From Pseudomonadota bacterium (GTDB lineage: Bacteria > Pseudomonadota > Gammaproteobacteria > UBA9339), in assembly GCA_021781615.1 (NCBI GenBank), contig JAJXWM010000005.1, forward strand, positions 1-64,000: DNA of 64,000 bases, in the 5' to 3' direction. The notes under the pieces are model-generated. The model had not been told where the DNA came from and ran no database searches. It worked only from the letters and a program-made list of their open reading frames with translations. Shown in pieces: positions 46,108-55,221 of the stretch (its first letter is position 1; the number at the start of each line of letters is the position of its first letter). A program made the translations under genes and the position numbers.

Positions 46108-47472
46108 TTAAGAACTATTATTAACCAAAAAGTTAAATCTAGTTAATGATACTATGGCGCCAACCATAATACCCATTAATAAGCCCAGCCAAATTCCAGC
46201 CCCACCCCAGTGTAATACAAAAGCCAATAGATAAGAAATTGGAAACGCGACTATCCAAAAAGCAAGAATACTATTATACATTATTACTTTAGTATCATTT
46301 AATCCTCGCAAAGCTCCTATCACTATTAAACGCACACCTTCCACAATTTGTAACACTGCTATTAAAGGCAAAAACTTTTTAATATATTTTATTACCAGTT
46401 GATTTTCTAATGCCTGCGTCCCAAAACCGAAGGCAGCCAAATATTGAGGAAAGAAAAAATAAAGCATAACCAGGGGTAAAATAACACAAAACCCAATTCC
46501 TAAATTTATCCAAACAATTAACTTTAACTGTGAAAAATTATTATTTCCTACTTCGTTACCAATACGAACCGTAGTGGCTTGTAAAACCCCAAAAATAATA
46601 GTTAAAGTAAACACTAAACATTGATAAACAAATTGATGCGCAGCTAATAAAAAAATGCCGAAATGACTCATCATAAATGCGGCTGTTGAAAACAAAGACA
46701 GCTCGATACAACACATAGCCCCCAAAGGAAAACCTTGTTTTATTAATCCCCAAAACCGTTTAAAACTACATTGTGACAAACTCAATCGCCAACAATATCC
46801 ATCCCATTTTTTCGAGTAATAAATACTACAGATAGCAATAATAAGTGTACAACTAGCAGCTATACTTATTCCATATCCTATTCCAACTAAACCTAACTTC
46901 GAAAAACCATATTTTCCAAAAACTAAAACATAGACAAAAAATAGCTCTAAAATTACTTTTAAACCACTTAATAAAAATACTGTTCGGACCGCAGACATGC
47001 CGATTAATATTTGTTCAATAATTAGCAATAAGTTAAGTGGCAAAATGGATAGAATTAATGAATGACAATACGGTTTAGCTAATTTTATTATTATTGGGTC
47101 TTGATTAGTCCAGGAGACAATTGTCGGTATTAACCATATAATTAAAGATATAGGTATGGCAAGTACAATAACCAAAAGAAAACCTTGGTTTATAATAATA
47201 TTAATACCTTGTTTATCTCTTGCACCATGTTTTTGTGCCACTAACGCACATACTGAACTTAACATCCCCATAACAAATAAAATTAACGTTATATAAATAC
47301 CCCAAACCAATGCATTTGTCGCAAGTTCACCAGCACCAACATGAGCAAGTATAATAGTACTGCCAATATTTCCAACAGCATAGAATAGTTGTGTACCAAT
47401 TAGCGGGATTACCAATTTTAAGGATTGACGTAATTCAAAAAGAATATTTGCCGAACTATAGTTTAATTTCAT
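46108..47472 (-). CDS. MATE family efflux transporter
   Basis: A 454-aa inner-membrane protein with twelve predicted helices in the two-bundle MATE layout (PLIGTQLFYAVGNIGSTIILAHVG at the first helix; second bundle starting near GFPLGAMCCIELSLF). MATE carriers extrude drugs or metabolites using H+ or Na+ gradients. The start at 47472 with GGAA upstream is favoured over 47538. As first gene of the operon it probably exports the product. Confidence 0.88.
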   Translation of the reverse strand: MKLNYSSANILFELRQSLKLVIPLIGTQLFYAVGNIGSTIILAHVGAGELATNALVWGIYITLILFVMGMLSSVCALVAQKHGARDKQGINIIINQGFLLVIVLAIPISLIIWLIPTIVSWTNQDPIIIKLAKPYCHSLILSILPLNLLLIIEQILIGMSAVRTVFLLSGLKVILELFFVYVLVFGKYGFSKLGLVGIGYGISIAASCTLIIAICSIYYSKKWDGYCWRLSLSQCSFKRFWGLIKQGFPLGAMCCIELSLFSTAAFMMSHFGIFLLAAHQFVYQCLVFTLTIIFGVLQATTVRIGNEVGNNNFSQLKLIVWINLGIGFCVILPLVMLYFFFPQYLAAFGFGTQALENQLVIKYIKKFLPLIAVLQIVEGVRLIVIGALRGLNDTKVIMYNSILAFWIVAFPISYLLAFVLHWGGAGIWLGLLMGIMVGAIVSLTRFNFLVNNSS

Positions 47473-47796
47473 TTTTTCCAAAAAAGTATAAGTAATAAAA
47501 TTGTTTTTAATTGAAAAAACCTTGTAGCTCAATGACATTATGTACTAGATCTTCCGACCATACATTCTTTTTTAGCCCCATTGTTGTAACCATAACTAAA
47601 AAGATTTGTTTTTTGGTTTTTGTTAAAAACTGGATGACCACGCCGCAAAAAGAGCGGCTTCTAAATTATCTTTTCTTGATACGCTTCTCATAACTACAAC
47701 CTCAGCTTATAAATTATCATCAATCAGCGGGGAATCAGAGAAATCCAATTTCCTATAATCGACCCCACGAAAAAATGCATGGTAAAGACTAGCCCC
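47473..47796. other. Intergenic region ahead of the six-gene operon
   Basis: About 320 bp between the MATE gene and the P-type ATPase gene. No gene seen. It should contain the promoter for the leftward operon, but I could not single out a convincing one. Confidence 0.4.
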
Positions 47797-50424
47797 CTAG
47801 GATCTAAACAACATCTTTTCTAGCTCGATTAACCCAAAGGTAATTACCCCAGAAAGAATAATATACCCCCAGGCCGTAAAACCTATGGCTACCGTATCAA
47901 AGAAATACTGCATAATAGGAACATAGGTAAATAATAGTTGGAATACTGCGACAATCCCAATCGCTATCAATACCGGTTTACTACCAAAAAACGACGATAA
48001 ATTAAATGAAGATTTTCTAAGATTACGACAATTAATCAAATAAACCACTTCGCCAAAAACAAAGGCGTTGACCACCACTGTCCGCGCAATACCTAAATCT
48101 GGATGAAGATGAGAAATAAAAATAAATAAACCAAATACCACTGCGACCAATATCAGCGATACCGAAAACGATCGCCACAACAAATACCAAGACAATAAAG
48201 GCTGTTTTGGATCTCGCGGCGGACGGTCCATAACATCGCTATCTGCTGGCTCAAAACCGAGCGCTAAAGATAAGGTTACTGCGGTAATCATATTAACCCA
48301 CAAAATTTGTACTGCGGTAATTGGTAAAGTTAAACCAAATAATATTGCCACCACCACGGCAAAAGCTTGGGCAAAACTAGTGGGCAAAATAAAAAGTATC
48401 GCTTTTTGTAGATTATCAAAAATAATTCTGCCTTCACGAACCGCATGCTCAATCGTTGCAAAATTATCATCAGCAAGAACCATCGCCGCCGACTCTTTAG
48501 CAAGATCAGCTCCTTTACCCATCGCCACCCCGATATCAGCTTGTTTTAGCGCTGGTGCATCATTAATACCATCCCCGGTCATCGCCACTACTTCACCCTG
48601 ACGCTGCAGTGCTTTTACTAAACGTAATTTATGGTATGGTGCCGTGCGTGCATAAATATCAATTCGTTGTGCTACTTTATCTAACTCTTCATCACTCATC
48701 TTATCAATCATCTCACCAGTCAACACCTCGGGATTTTTAATGCCCACACTAAGCGCAATAGTCCGCGCCGTAAGAACATGATCGCCCGTAATCATTTTTA
48801 CATTGATCCCCGCTTGTTGACACTCTTTTACTGCAGCTATTGCCTCTTCGCGCGGCGGATCAATCAAACCAAATAACGCCACCAAAACTAAATCATCATT
48901 AACATCATCAAAACTTAATGTTTGTTTTGCTCCGGCTGCTTTATGCGTAGCAACAGCAATTACCCGCTGCCCTAAAGACGCCAATTTCTCAATATTTTTA
49001 TGCCAATACTCTACATCAAGAGGCGTAATTTCACCGTTCGCCTGTTGCTCGCTACATTTTTTTAGAATAATTTCTGGCGCGCCCTTAACATAAACAAAGC
49101 CACGACCAGCATGATCGTGATGGAGGGTCGCCATAAACTTGTGCTCAGTTTCATAAGGGATAAGGTCGGTCCGAGGAAATTTCTGCTGGCAGAGACGTAC
49201 ATCAAATTTAAGATGCACTCCTAACAACATTAACGCCTCGTCGATCGGATTACCACTTGTCTCATACAGATCACCACGATAGTGTAATATGGCATCATTA
49301 CATAAAACAGCGCTGATAATTGCCGTTTGTAAATCATGCTGGCTACCCGCCAGTTGCAGTTCTTTATTAACATGATAATCATGCTTGGCCGTTATAATAG
49401 ATTGCACGGCAAGTTCATTACAAGTTAAGGTTCCAGTTTTATCAGTACAGATGGTGGTAACTGCCCCCATGGTTTCTACAGCGGGAAGGTTACGCACAAT
49501 TGCTTTTAGTTTTGCCATTTCGGTAACCCCAATTGCCAAAATGATCGTCATAATTGGTGGCAACCCTTCGGGTATCGCAGCAACAGTTAAACCCACAATT
49601 GCCATAAACATTTCACAACTAACATTGTGCCAAACTAAAGCTCCGACCAAAAAAACAACCGCCGCAAGGACAATAATAACCAGCGTTAACCAACTACCAA
49701 ACTGGTTCATCTGCCGAAGTAGCGGCGTAGTAATTGACTCTGCCTGACCCAAAGCCTCACCAATTTTTCCAACTTCAGTATCAATACCAGTAGCAACAAC
49801 GACTCCTAAACCGCGACCATCGGTCACTAAAGTACCGCTATAAAGCATTGAGAAGCGCTCACCAAGCATGGCGTTTTCCGCGACGGGTAGAGTTTGTTTT
49901 TCAGCTGGCAGCGATTCTCCGGTTAAGACTGCCTCTTCAACTTGTAAGTTCTTCGCTTCACAAAGACGCAAATCGGCAGGAACTTTATCTCCACGATTAA
50001 CTAGCACCACATCACCAGGTAAAAGTTCACTGGCAGGTATAGTCACCTGCTTGCCTCCCCGGATAACTAAAGCAGTAGGCGAAAGCATAGCGCGAATTGC
50101 GCCGAGAGCCTTCTCTGCTTTACCCTCCTGGAAAAAACCAAAAATAGCGTTGATTATTACTACTCCAAAAATGACACTAGCATCTACCCATTGCTCCAAA
50201 TAGGCCGTAATTACCACGGCAACCAGCAAAATATAAATTAACATGTTATTAAACTGCCGCAAAAACCGTAACAACACACTATCTTTTTTATGGATATCTA
50301 TTTTATTTGGTAAATAGAGTTTCTTGCGTCTTTTAACTTCGTCCGCAAGCAAACCACTTTCCAAATGAGTAGCAAGTTGTTTTAAAGTTTCATCGATACC
50401 TAAAGAGTGCCATTTAATTGACAT
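47797..50424 (-). CDS. Cation-transporting P-type ATPase
   Basis: An 875-aa P2-type pump. It shows the actuator motif TGES, PEGLPP in helix 4, the phosphorylation site DKTGTLT, the nucleotide-binding KGAPE, and GDGINDAPALKQADIG. Overall layout is of the SERCA/PMCA-like group. Helix 6 reads NMITAVTLSLALGFEPAD without the Asp that Ca2+ pumps use in this place, so the ion cannot be assigned from sequence. It overlaps epmB by 11 bp. Confidence 0.9.
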   Translation of the reverse strand: MSIKWHSLGIDETLKQLATHLESGLLADEVKRRKKLYLPNKIDIHKKDSVLLRFLRQFNNMLIYILLVAVVITAYLEQWVDASVIFGVVIINAIFGFFQEGKAEKALGAIRAMLSPTALVIRGGKQVTIPASELLPGDVVLVNRGDKVPADLRLCEAKNLQVEEAVLTGESLPAEKQTLPVAENAMLGERFSMLYSGTLVTDGRGLGVVVATGIDTEVGKIGEALGQAESITTPLLRQMNQFGSWLTLVIIVLAAVVFLVGALVWHNVSCEMFMAIVGLTVAAIPEGLPPIMTIILAIGVTEMAKLKAIVRNLPAVETMGAVTTICTDKTGTLTCNELAVQSIITAKHDYHVNKELQLAGSQHDLQTAIISAVLCNDAILHYRGDLYETSGNPIDEALMLLGVHLKFDVRLCQQKFPRTDLIPYETEHKFMATLHHDHAGRGFVYVKGAPEIILKKCSEQQANGEITPLDVEYWHKNIEKLASLGQRVIAVATHKAAGAKQTLSFDDVNDDLVLVALFGLIDPPREEAIAAVKECQQAGINVKMITGDHVLTARTIALSVGIKNPEVLTGEMIDKMSDEELDKVAQRIDIYARTAPYHKLRLVKALQRQGEVVAMTGDGINDAPALKQADIGVAMGKGADLAKESAAMVLADDNFATIEHAVREGRIIFDNLQKAILFILPTSFAQAFAVVVAILFGLTLPITAVQILWVNMITAVTLSLALGFEPADSDVMDRPPRDPKQPLLSWYLLWRSFSVSLILVAVVFGLFIFISHLHPDLGIARTVVVNAFVFGEVVYLINCRNLRKSSFNLSSFFGSKPVLIAIGIVAVFQLLFTYVPIMQYFFDTVAIGFTAWGYIILSGVITFGLIELEKMLFRS

Positions 50425-51325
50425 ATTTTTTCCTATTTTTAATTTCCACCACTAATCTTGGGACTAAATACCCCGGCAGTTGCTTTTGCATTGCAAGATG
50501 CAAGCGCTTAGCCTCACTAATATTAACATAAAAATGGCTCGCACCCTTAACTTTATCAAGCAAGTGCAAATAACAAGGAATAATACCCACATCAAATAAC
50601 TTTTCACTTAATGCCGTCAGCACTAGACTATTATCATTCACCCCCCGCAGCAGCACTGACTGGTTAAAAATGGGGATATTTTGCTTATGCAATAAATTAA
50701 TAGCCTTAACAACCTCATCATTAATTTCGTTTGGATGATTACAATGCACCATTAAAACTATGGGTATTTTTGCTTGCAGCAGCCGAGCAGTTATAAGCTC
50801 TGGCATAACTATCGGCACCCGCGTATGAATTCTAATCCTTTTAATATGAGAGATGGCAACCAACTTATCCATTATCGCTTTTAACTTTGAGGGTTTGAGC
50901 ATTAAGGGATCACCGCCGCTTAAAATTACCTCAGTAACTTTAGGATCCTTTTTTATATACGAAAAAACTTTTCCCCAATCGGTAACTTTTTCATGATTAT
51001 GACGACGAAAACAAAAACGGCAATTTATGGCACAGACCTCAGTTACTAGCAATAAAACCCGGTCATGATACTTACGGATCAACCCCGGAATTGGCGAGCA
51101 CTTTTTTTCTGCTAGCGGATCAATACCAAATCCTGGCACTTCATCAAGCTCCCGCTTATCAGGTAAAATTTGTAATAATAATGGATCGGAAATATTTTTA
51201 GCCTGAATCCTTCCGACAAAGCTTTCTGGAACCTGCAGAGGAAAATCTACAAAATCATCATCCAGCACCGATCTTTTAAAATCTGAGTTTAATATTTTAA
51301 ATAATTTTTTAAGACTAGTTATCAT
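50414..51325 (-). CDS. epmB: EF-P beta-lysylation protein EpmB
   Basis: Radical SAM lysine 2,3-aminomutase that converts lysine to (R)-beta-lysine for EF-P modification. The cluster motif CAINCRFCFRRH is present, followed by EVILSGGDPLM and the PLP-binding region near NQSVLLRGVND and the Lys of HLLDKVKGASHF. At 303 aa it is about 40 residues shorter than E. coli EpmB at the N-terminus. Its partners efp and epmA lie 2.2 kb away on the other strand. Confidence 0.93.
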   Translation of the reverse strand: MITSLKKLFKILNSDFKRSVLDDDFVDFPLQVPESFVGRIQAKNISDPLLLQILPDKRELDEVPGFGIDPLAEKKCSPIPGLIRKYHDRVLLLVTEVCAINCRFCFRRHNHEKVTDWGKVFSYIKKDPKVTEVILSGGDPLMLKPSKLKAIMDKLVAISHIKRIRIHTRVPIVMPELITARLLQAKIPIVLMVHCNHPNEINDEVVKAINLLHKQNIPIFNQSVLLRGVNDNSLVLTALSEKLFDVGIIPCYLHLLDKVKGASHFYVNISEAKRLHLAMQKQLPGYLVPRLVVEIKNRKKYVN

Positions 51326-51355
51326 TAAATAGTAATATTAAAGTTCTTTAAATAA

Positions 51356-53227
51356 TTAGCCGGAGTGTAATCGCAACCACTCCTCTTCAAATTCTTTGAT
51401 CTTTTTTTCAAGTAGCGCGCTTTGCTTTAAATATTCCTCGAGCTCTTTACGCTGCGACTGCTGATAGATTTCAGCCCCAGACAATACCACAGCTATCTGT
51501 TCTTTTTCTTGATGCAGTTTTTTGATTTCTGCCTCTAATAAACCGACCCGCCTTGTATTAAGTTTTGCGCCCGTCTTTACCGACACCTTCTCCGTAATAA
51601 CAGCTGGCGTTTTTACCAACTCTTTTTTCTCCACCGCCATCTCAAGCTGCCGCTTTCTTGCGCCACTCAACCATTTTTGATAATCATCTAAATCCCCGGT
51701 AAATTTCGCAACCTTATGATCATCGACCAAGTAAAACTCGTTAACCACTGCTTTTAAAAGATAACGATCGTGCGCAACCAACACCAAAGCACCAGTATAT
51801 TCTTGCAGAGCATAAGTTAAGGCGGCGCGCATTTCTAAATCTAGATGATTAGTTGGCTCATCTAATAAAAGTAAATTCGGCTTTTGCCAAATCAATAATG
51901 CCAAAACTAAGCGTGCTTTCTCACCCCCAGAAAAGTGGGTTATTGGCCGAAAAACTGCATCACTACAAAAACCGAAACTACCAAGAAAAGTACGGACCTG
52001 TTGTTCGCGCACTAGCGGATCAACGCGCTGAATGATATTCATCGGCGACGCTTGCATATCAAGTTGATCGATTTGGTGCTGCGCGAAATAACCGATCTTT
52101 AAGTCACGATTAAAAAACATGTTACCCGCATTAACTTTTAAAACACCAGCAAGGGTTTTCATAAAAGTTGATTTGCCAGCGCCATTAATCCCCAAGACCC
52201 CGACCGCATCATCAGGATTTAAACTAAAGCTAACGCCACTTAAAACATTAGATTTCCCGTACGACACATCAACCTCACTCATGGCTAATAACGGCGCGCT
52301 ACAAGGCTTGGTTTTTTGGAATTCAAAAGAAAATGGTGAATCAATTTGCGTAATACTAACCAGCTCCATATTTTCTAATGCCTTGATGCGACTTTGCGCC
52401 TGCCGCGCTTTGCTTGCCTTAGCGCGGAACCGGTTGATATACTTATTAAGATGCTCTACTTTTGCTTGCTGCTTTTTATATAGACTTTGTTCTTGCGCCA
52501 ATTTTTCAGCACGCTGCCTTTCAAAACCTGAATAATTACCAGCATAAACTTCTAATTTAGAGTTACCAATATAGATAACTTTTTCGATAACATTATCTAA
52601 AAAATCCCGGTCATGTGAGATCAATAGCAAAGTTCCCGCATAGTTTTGCAACCATTCTTCAAGCCAAACAATAGCATCAAGATCTAAATAGTTGGTCGGC
52701 TCATCAAGCAACAAAAGATCGGCGCGACTCATTAATACCTGCGCCAAATTAAGACGCATCCGCCAACCACCAGAAAAAGCATTTACTGCCTGCTGTTGTT
52801 CCTCAATCTTAAATCCCAAACCCACCAACATTTTGGCAGCTCTAGCTTCTAAATCATAACCATTTAGCTCATAAAGACGGTTATGTAAAGTTGTAACTAG
52901 ATGCCCGTCATGACTACTTTCTTCAACAATTTTTAACTGCTTGATTAAATCAGATAATTCTTGATCACCATTCATTACATATTGCAAAGCAGAGATGTCA
53001 GTGTTTGGCACCTCTTGCGCTAAATAAGCAATTTTAATATTGGGTTGGATCTCAAAATCACCGCCGTCAGGAGTTGTCTGATTTAAAAGCAATGAGAAAA
53101 GACTAGACTTACCACAACCATTTAATCCAACCACCCCAACCTTTTGTCTTGCAAAAATCGCTGCGTTGGCATGATCAAACAACAATTTGCTACCGCGCCT
53201 GAGGGTTATGTCTTTAAGAATAATCAT
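51356..53227 (-). CDS. yheS: ABC-F ATPase, YheS type
   Basis: A 623-aa cytoplasmic protein with two ATP-binding cassettes (GLNGCGKSS with FSGGWRMRL and LLLDEPTNYLDL; GINGAGKST with FSGGEKARL and LLLDEPTNHLDL), the P-site tRNA-interaction linker between them (RFRAKASKARQAQSRIKALE) and a C-terminal coiled coil. ABC-F proteins act at the ribosomal E site to relieve stalling. No membrane domain is present. It is first of the yheS-epmB-ATPase leftward group and divergent from efp. Confidence 0.92.
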   Translation of the reverse strand: MIILKDITLRRGSKLLFDHANAAIFARQKVGVVGLNGCGKSSLFSLLLNQTTPDGGDFEIQPNIKIAYLAQEVPNTDISALQYVMNGDQELSDLIKQLKIVEESSHDGHLVTTLHNRLYELNGYDLEARAAKMLVGLGFKIEEQQQAVNAFSGGWRMRLNLAQVLMSRADLLLLDEPTNYLDLDAIVWLEEWLQNYAGTLLLISHDRDFLDNVIEKVIYIGNSKLEVYAGNYSGFERQRAEKLAQEQSLYKKQQAKVEHLNKYINRFRAKASKARQAQSRIKALENMELVSITQIDSPFSFEFQKTKPCSAPLLAMSEVDVSYGKSNVLSGVSFSLNPDDAVGVLGINGAGKSTFMKTLAGVLKVNAGNMFFNRDLKIGYFAQHQIDQLDMQASPMNIIQRVDPLVREQQVRTFLGSFGFCSDAVFRPITHFSGGEKARLVLALLIWQKPNLLLLDEPTNHLDLEMRAALTYALQEYTGALVLVAHDRYLLKAVVNEFYLVDDHKVAKFTGDLDDYQKWLSGARKRQLEMAVEKKELVKTPAVITEKVSVKTGAKLNTRRVGLLEAEIKKLHQEKEQIAVVLSGAEIYQQSQRKELEEYLKQSALLEKKIKEFEEEWLRLHSG

Positions 53228-53455
53228 GGTTCGCGATAGTACTGGAAAAACAGCTATAAATCCAATTATCGTAATTTAGCTAAAAAACTCCTGACAAAAC
53301 TCCTTTGCTAACCAAGCGTTACCAACCTGTCGCGGCCCGGTCTTTTTTCCATTATTTTCTCATGCTGGTAGCTTTGGATTATACGATGAAGAATGCTAAA
53401 ACAACACCTAAAAACTGCCGAAAGCCATAAAACGCAAGGCGATTACATTTCTCGC

Positions 53456-53484
53456 TTGCATTTATTCGTACAAACACATAATGT
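53456..53484 (+). promoter_or_regulatory. Possible promoter of efp
   Basis: TTGCAT (53456-53461) and TAATGT (53479-53484), 17-bp spacer, about 40 bp before the efp ATG. Confidence 0.4.
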
Positions 53485-53524
53485 ATGCGTTTTTACTACA
53501 TTAGTTATCATTTAGAGGAATTTT

Positions 53525-54091
53525 ATGGCAATGATTTCCACCAACGAATTTAAAAATGGCGTAAAAGTAATGATGGACGGTGATCCATGCAGCATTCTAG
53601 AAAACGAATATGTTAAACCTGGCAAAGGACAAGCATTTAATCGGGTAAAATTGCGCAATCTTAAAACTGGCCGCGTCCTTGAAAAAACCTTTAAATCTGG
53701 CGACACTTTAGAAGCCGCTGATGCTCAAGATACCGAACTGCAATATCTCTACAATGATGGTGAAATGTGGAATTTCATGTCACCTACCACTTATGAACAA
53801 TATACCGTTAGTAAAGAAACTATTGGCGATAGCGCCAAGTGGCTAAAAGAACAAGACATTTGTATCGTAACCTTATGGAACAATAACGCTATTGGCGTCA
53901 CACCACCAATATTTTCCATCCTCAAAGTAACCGAAACCGACCCTGGGATACGCGGCGATACTGCAACTGGTGGCAGCAAACCAGCAACCCTAGAAACTGG
54001 CGCCGTAGTGCGCGTTCCGTTGTTCATCAACATTGGTGATATTTTAAAAATTGATACGAGAACCGGTGAGTATATATCAAGGGGAAAATAA
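53525..54091 (+). CDS. efp: Elongation factor P
   Basis: A 188-aa translation factor that resolves ribosome stalling at polyproline. Domain I carries the modified-lysine loop KPGKGQAF (Lys near residue 34), and the length and three-domain pattern are standard ([28 protein letters not shown]). GAGG lies upstream. The loop lysine fits beta-lysylation by EpmA and EpmB, both encoded here. No epmC was seen. Confidence 0.96.
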   Translation: MAMISTNEFKNGVKVMMDGDPCSILENEYVKPGKGQAFNRVKLRNLKTGRVLEKTFKSGDTLEAADAQDTELQYLYNDGEMWNFMSPTTYEQYTVSKETIGDSAKWLKEQDICIVTLWNNNAIGVTPPIFSILKVTETDPGIRGDTATGGSKPATLETGAVVRVPLFINIGDILKIDTRTGEYISRGK

Positions 54092-54995
54092 AATCAGAAC
54101 CCGCCTGTTGCTGCGCGCTAAAATCTTAGCAAAAGTTCGGGATTTTTTTGCCAAACGTGGGATCCTTGAAGTTGAAACTCCACTCCTCTGCAAAGCAACC
54201 AATCCTGCGCCTTATTTAAGTAATTTCTACTGCGACAATTTATATCTGCAAACTTCGCCAGAATTTGCCATGAAAAAACTACTGGCGGCGGGCAGCGGTG
54301 ATATTTATCAAATTTGCAAAGCATTTCGTAAAGAAGAATTCGGGCGCCTACATAATCCAGAATTTACTATGCTCGAATGGTATCGAATTAATTTCGATCA
54401 CCACGACTTAATGGATGAAGTGGAAGAGCTATTAAAATACACCATCAATTCTTCTAAGGCTTCACGTTACTCCTATCAGGAAATATGCGAAAAATATTTA
54501 AAATTAAATCCCCACAAAATTACCGTAAAAAAATTAAAACAATTAGCAAAAGAAAATGATTTGCTGGTAGCTGGTATTAGCGATGATCGAGACACCTGGT
54601 TACAACTGCTGTTTACTCATTTAGTTGAACCTAATTTGGGAATTAAACAACCGGTTTTTATTTATGATTTTCCTGCATCACAAGCAATGCTTGCAAAAAT
54701 TCGTCACCATGGAAAAATCAAAGTTGCCTCGCGCTTTGAAGTTTATTATCGAGGAATAGAACTCGCGAATGGTTTTCATGAATTGAGTAACCCGCGAGAG
54801 CAACTACGAAGATTTAATCTTGATGTAAAAAAACGATGTGAATTAAATTTGCCGAAAATAGAAATTGATTATGATTTTTTAGCTATCTTGTCCAAAATAC
54901 CCAGATGTTCAGGGGTGGCTGTGGGCTTTGATAGACTCTTATTACTTGCCGCAAAAACCACCTCTTTAAACGAAATTTTGTGCTTTCGCGAGTGA
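54051..54995 (+). CDS. epmA: EF-P lysine ligase EpmA (PoxA/GenX)
   Basis: A truncated LysRS-like ligase that attaches beta-lysine to EF-P. Class II synthetase motifs are visible: [38 protein letters not shown], and [13 protein letters not shown]. It overlaps efp by 41 bp if started at the TTG 54051. The start is unclear: no ATG exists in frame, a GTG lies at 54066, and a strong AAGGGGA (54079-54085) points to an ATC at 54093, which would give about 300 aa. Confidence 0.93.
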   Translation: MIREPVSIYQGENKIRTRLLLRAKILAKVRDFFAKRGILEVETPLLCKATNPAPYLSNFYCDNLYLQTSPEFAMKKLLAAGSGDIYQICKAFRKEEFGRLHNPEFTMLEWYRINFDHHDLMDEVEELLKYTINSSKASRYSYQEICEKYLKLNPHKITVKKLKQLAKENDLLVAGISDDRDTWLQLLFTHLVEPNLGIKQPVFIYDFPASQAMLAKIRHHGKIKVASRFEVYYRGIELANGFHELSNPREQLRRFNLDVKKRCELNLPKIEIDYDFLAILSKIPRCSGVAVGFDRLLLLAAKTTSLNEILCFRE

Positions 54996-55014
54996 TTTTT
55001 GCACAAAAAATCAC
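54992..55014 (+). terminator. Probable terminator after epmA
   Basis: GTGATTTTT (54992-55000) and AAAAATCAC (55006-55014) form a stem at the end of epmA. The T-rich tract follows only after a short gap, so strength is uncertain. Confidence 0.5.
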
Positions 55015-55095
55015 CTCCTATCTTTTTGTATTTAATAACAATTCATTAAAATATAGGAATATTTTAAAAGTCTTAATGTTCTCTTCATAATTGTT

Positions 55096-55104
55096 TGGTA
55101 TAAT
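55096..55104 (+). promoter_or_regulatory. Extended -10 promoter upstream of the glpT-like gene
   Basis: TGGTATAAT is a consensus extended -10 element. The leader to the ATG at 55222 would be about 110 nt. No good -35 is visible, as is common with extended -10 promoters. Confidence 0.5.
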
Positions 55105-55221
55105 TCGCGCGAAACTTGAGGCTACCGTAGTTTTAATGCTTCTGCTTTTTTTAGATACGGAAAACATCAGGAAGCATGTTTATTAATATAAAAATTTATA
55201 TTTTTAAAAAGAGGTCATAAC

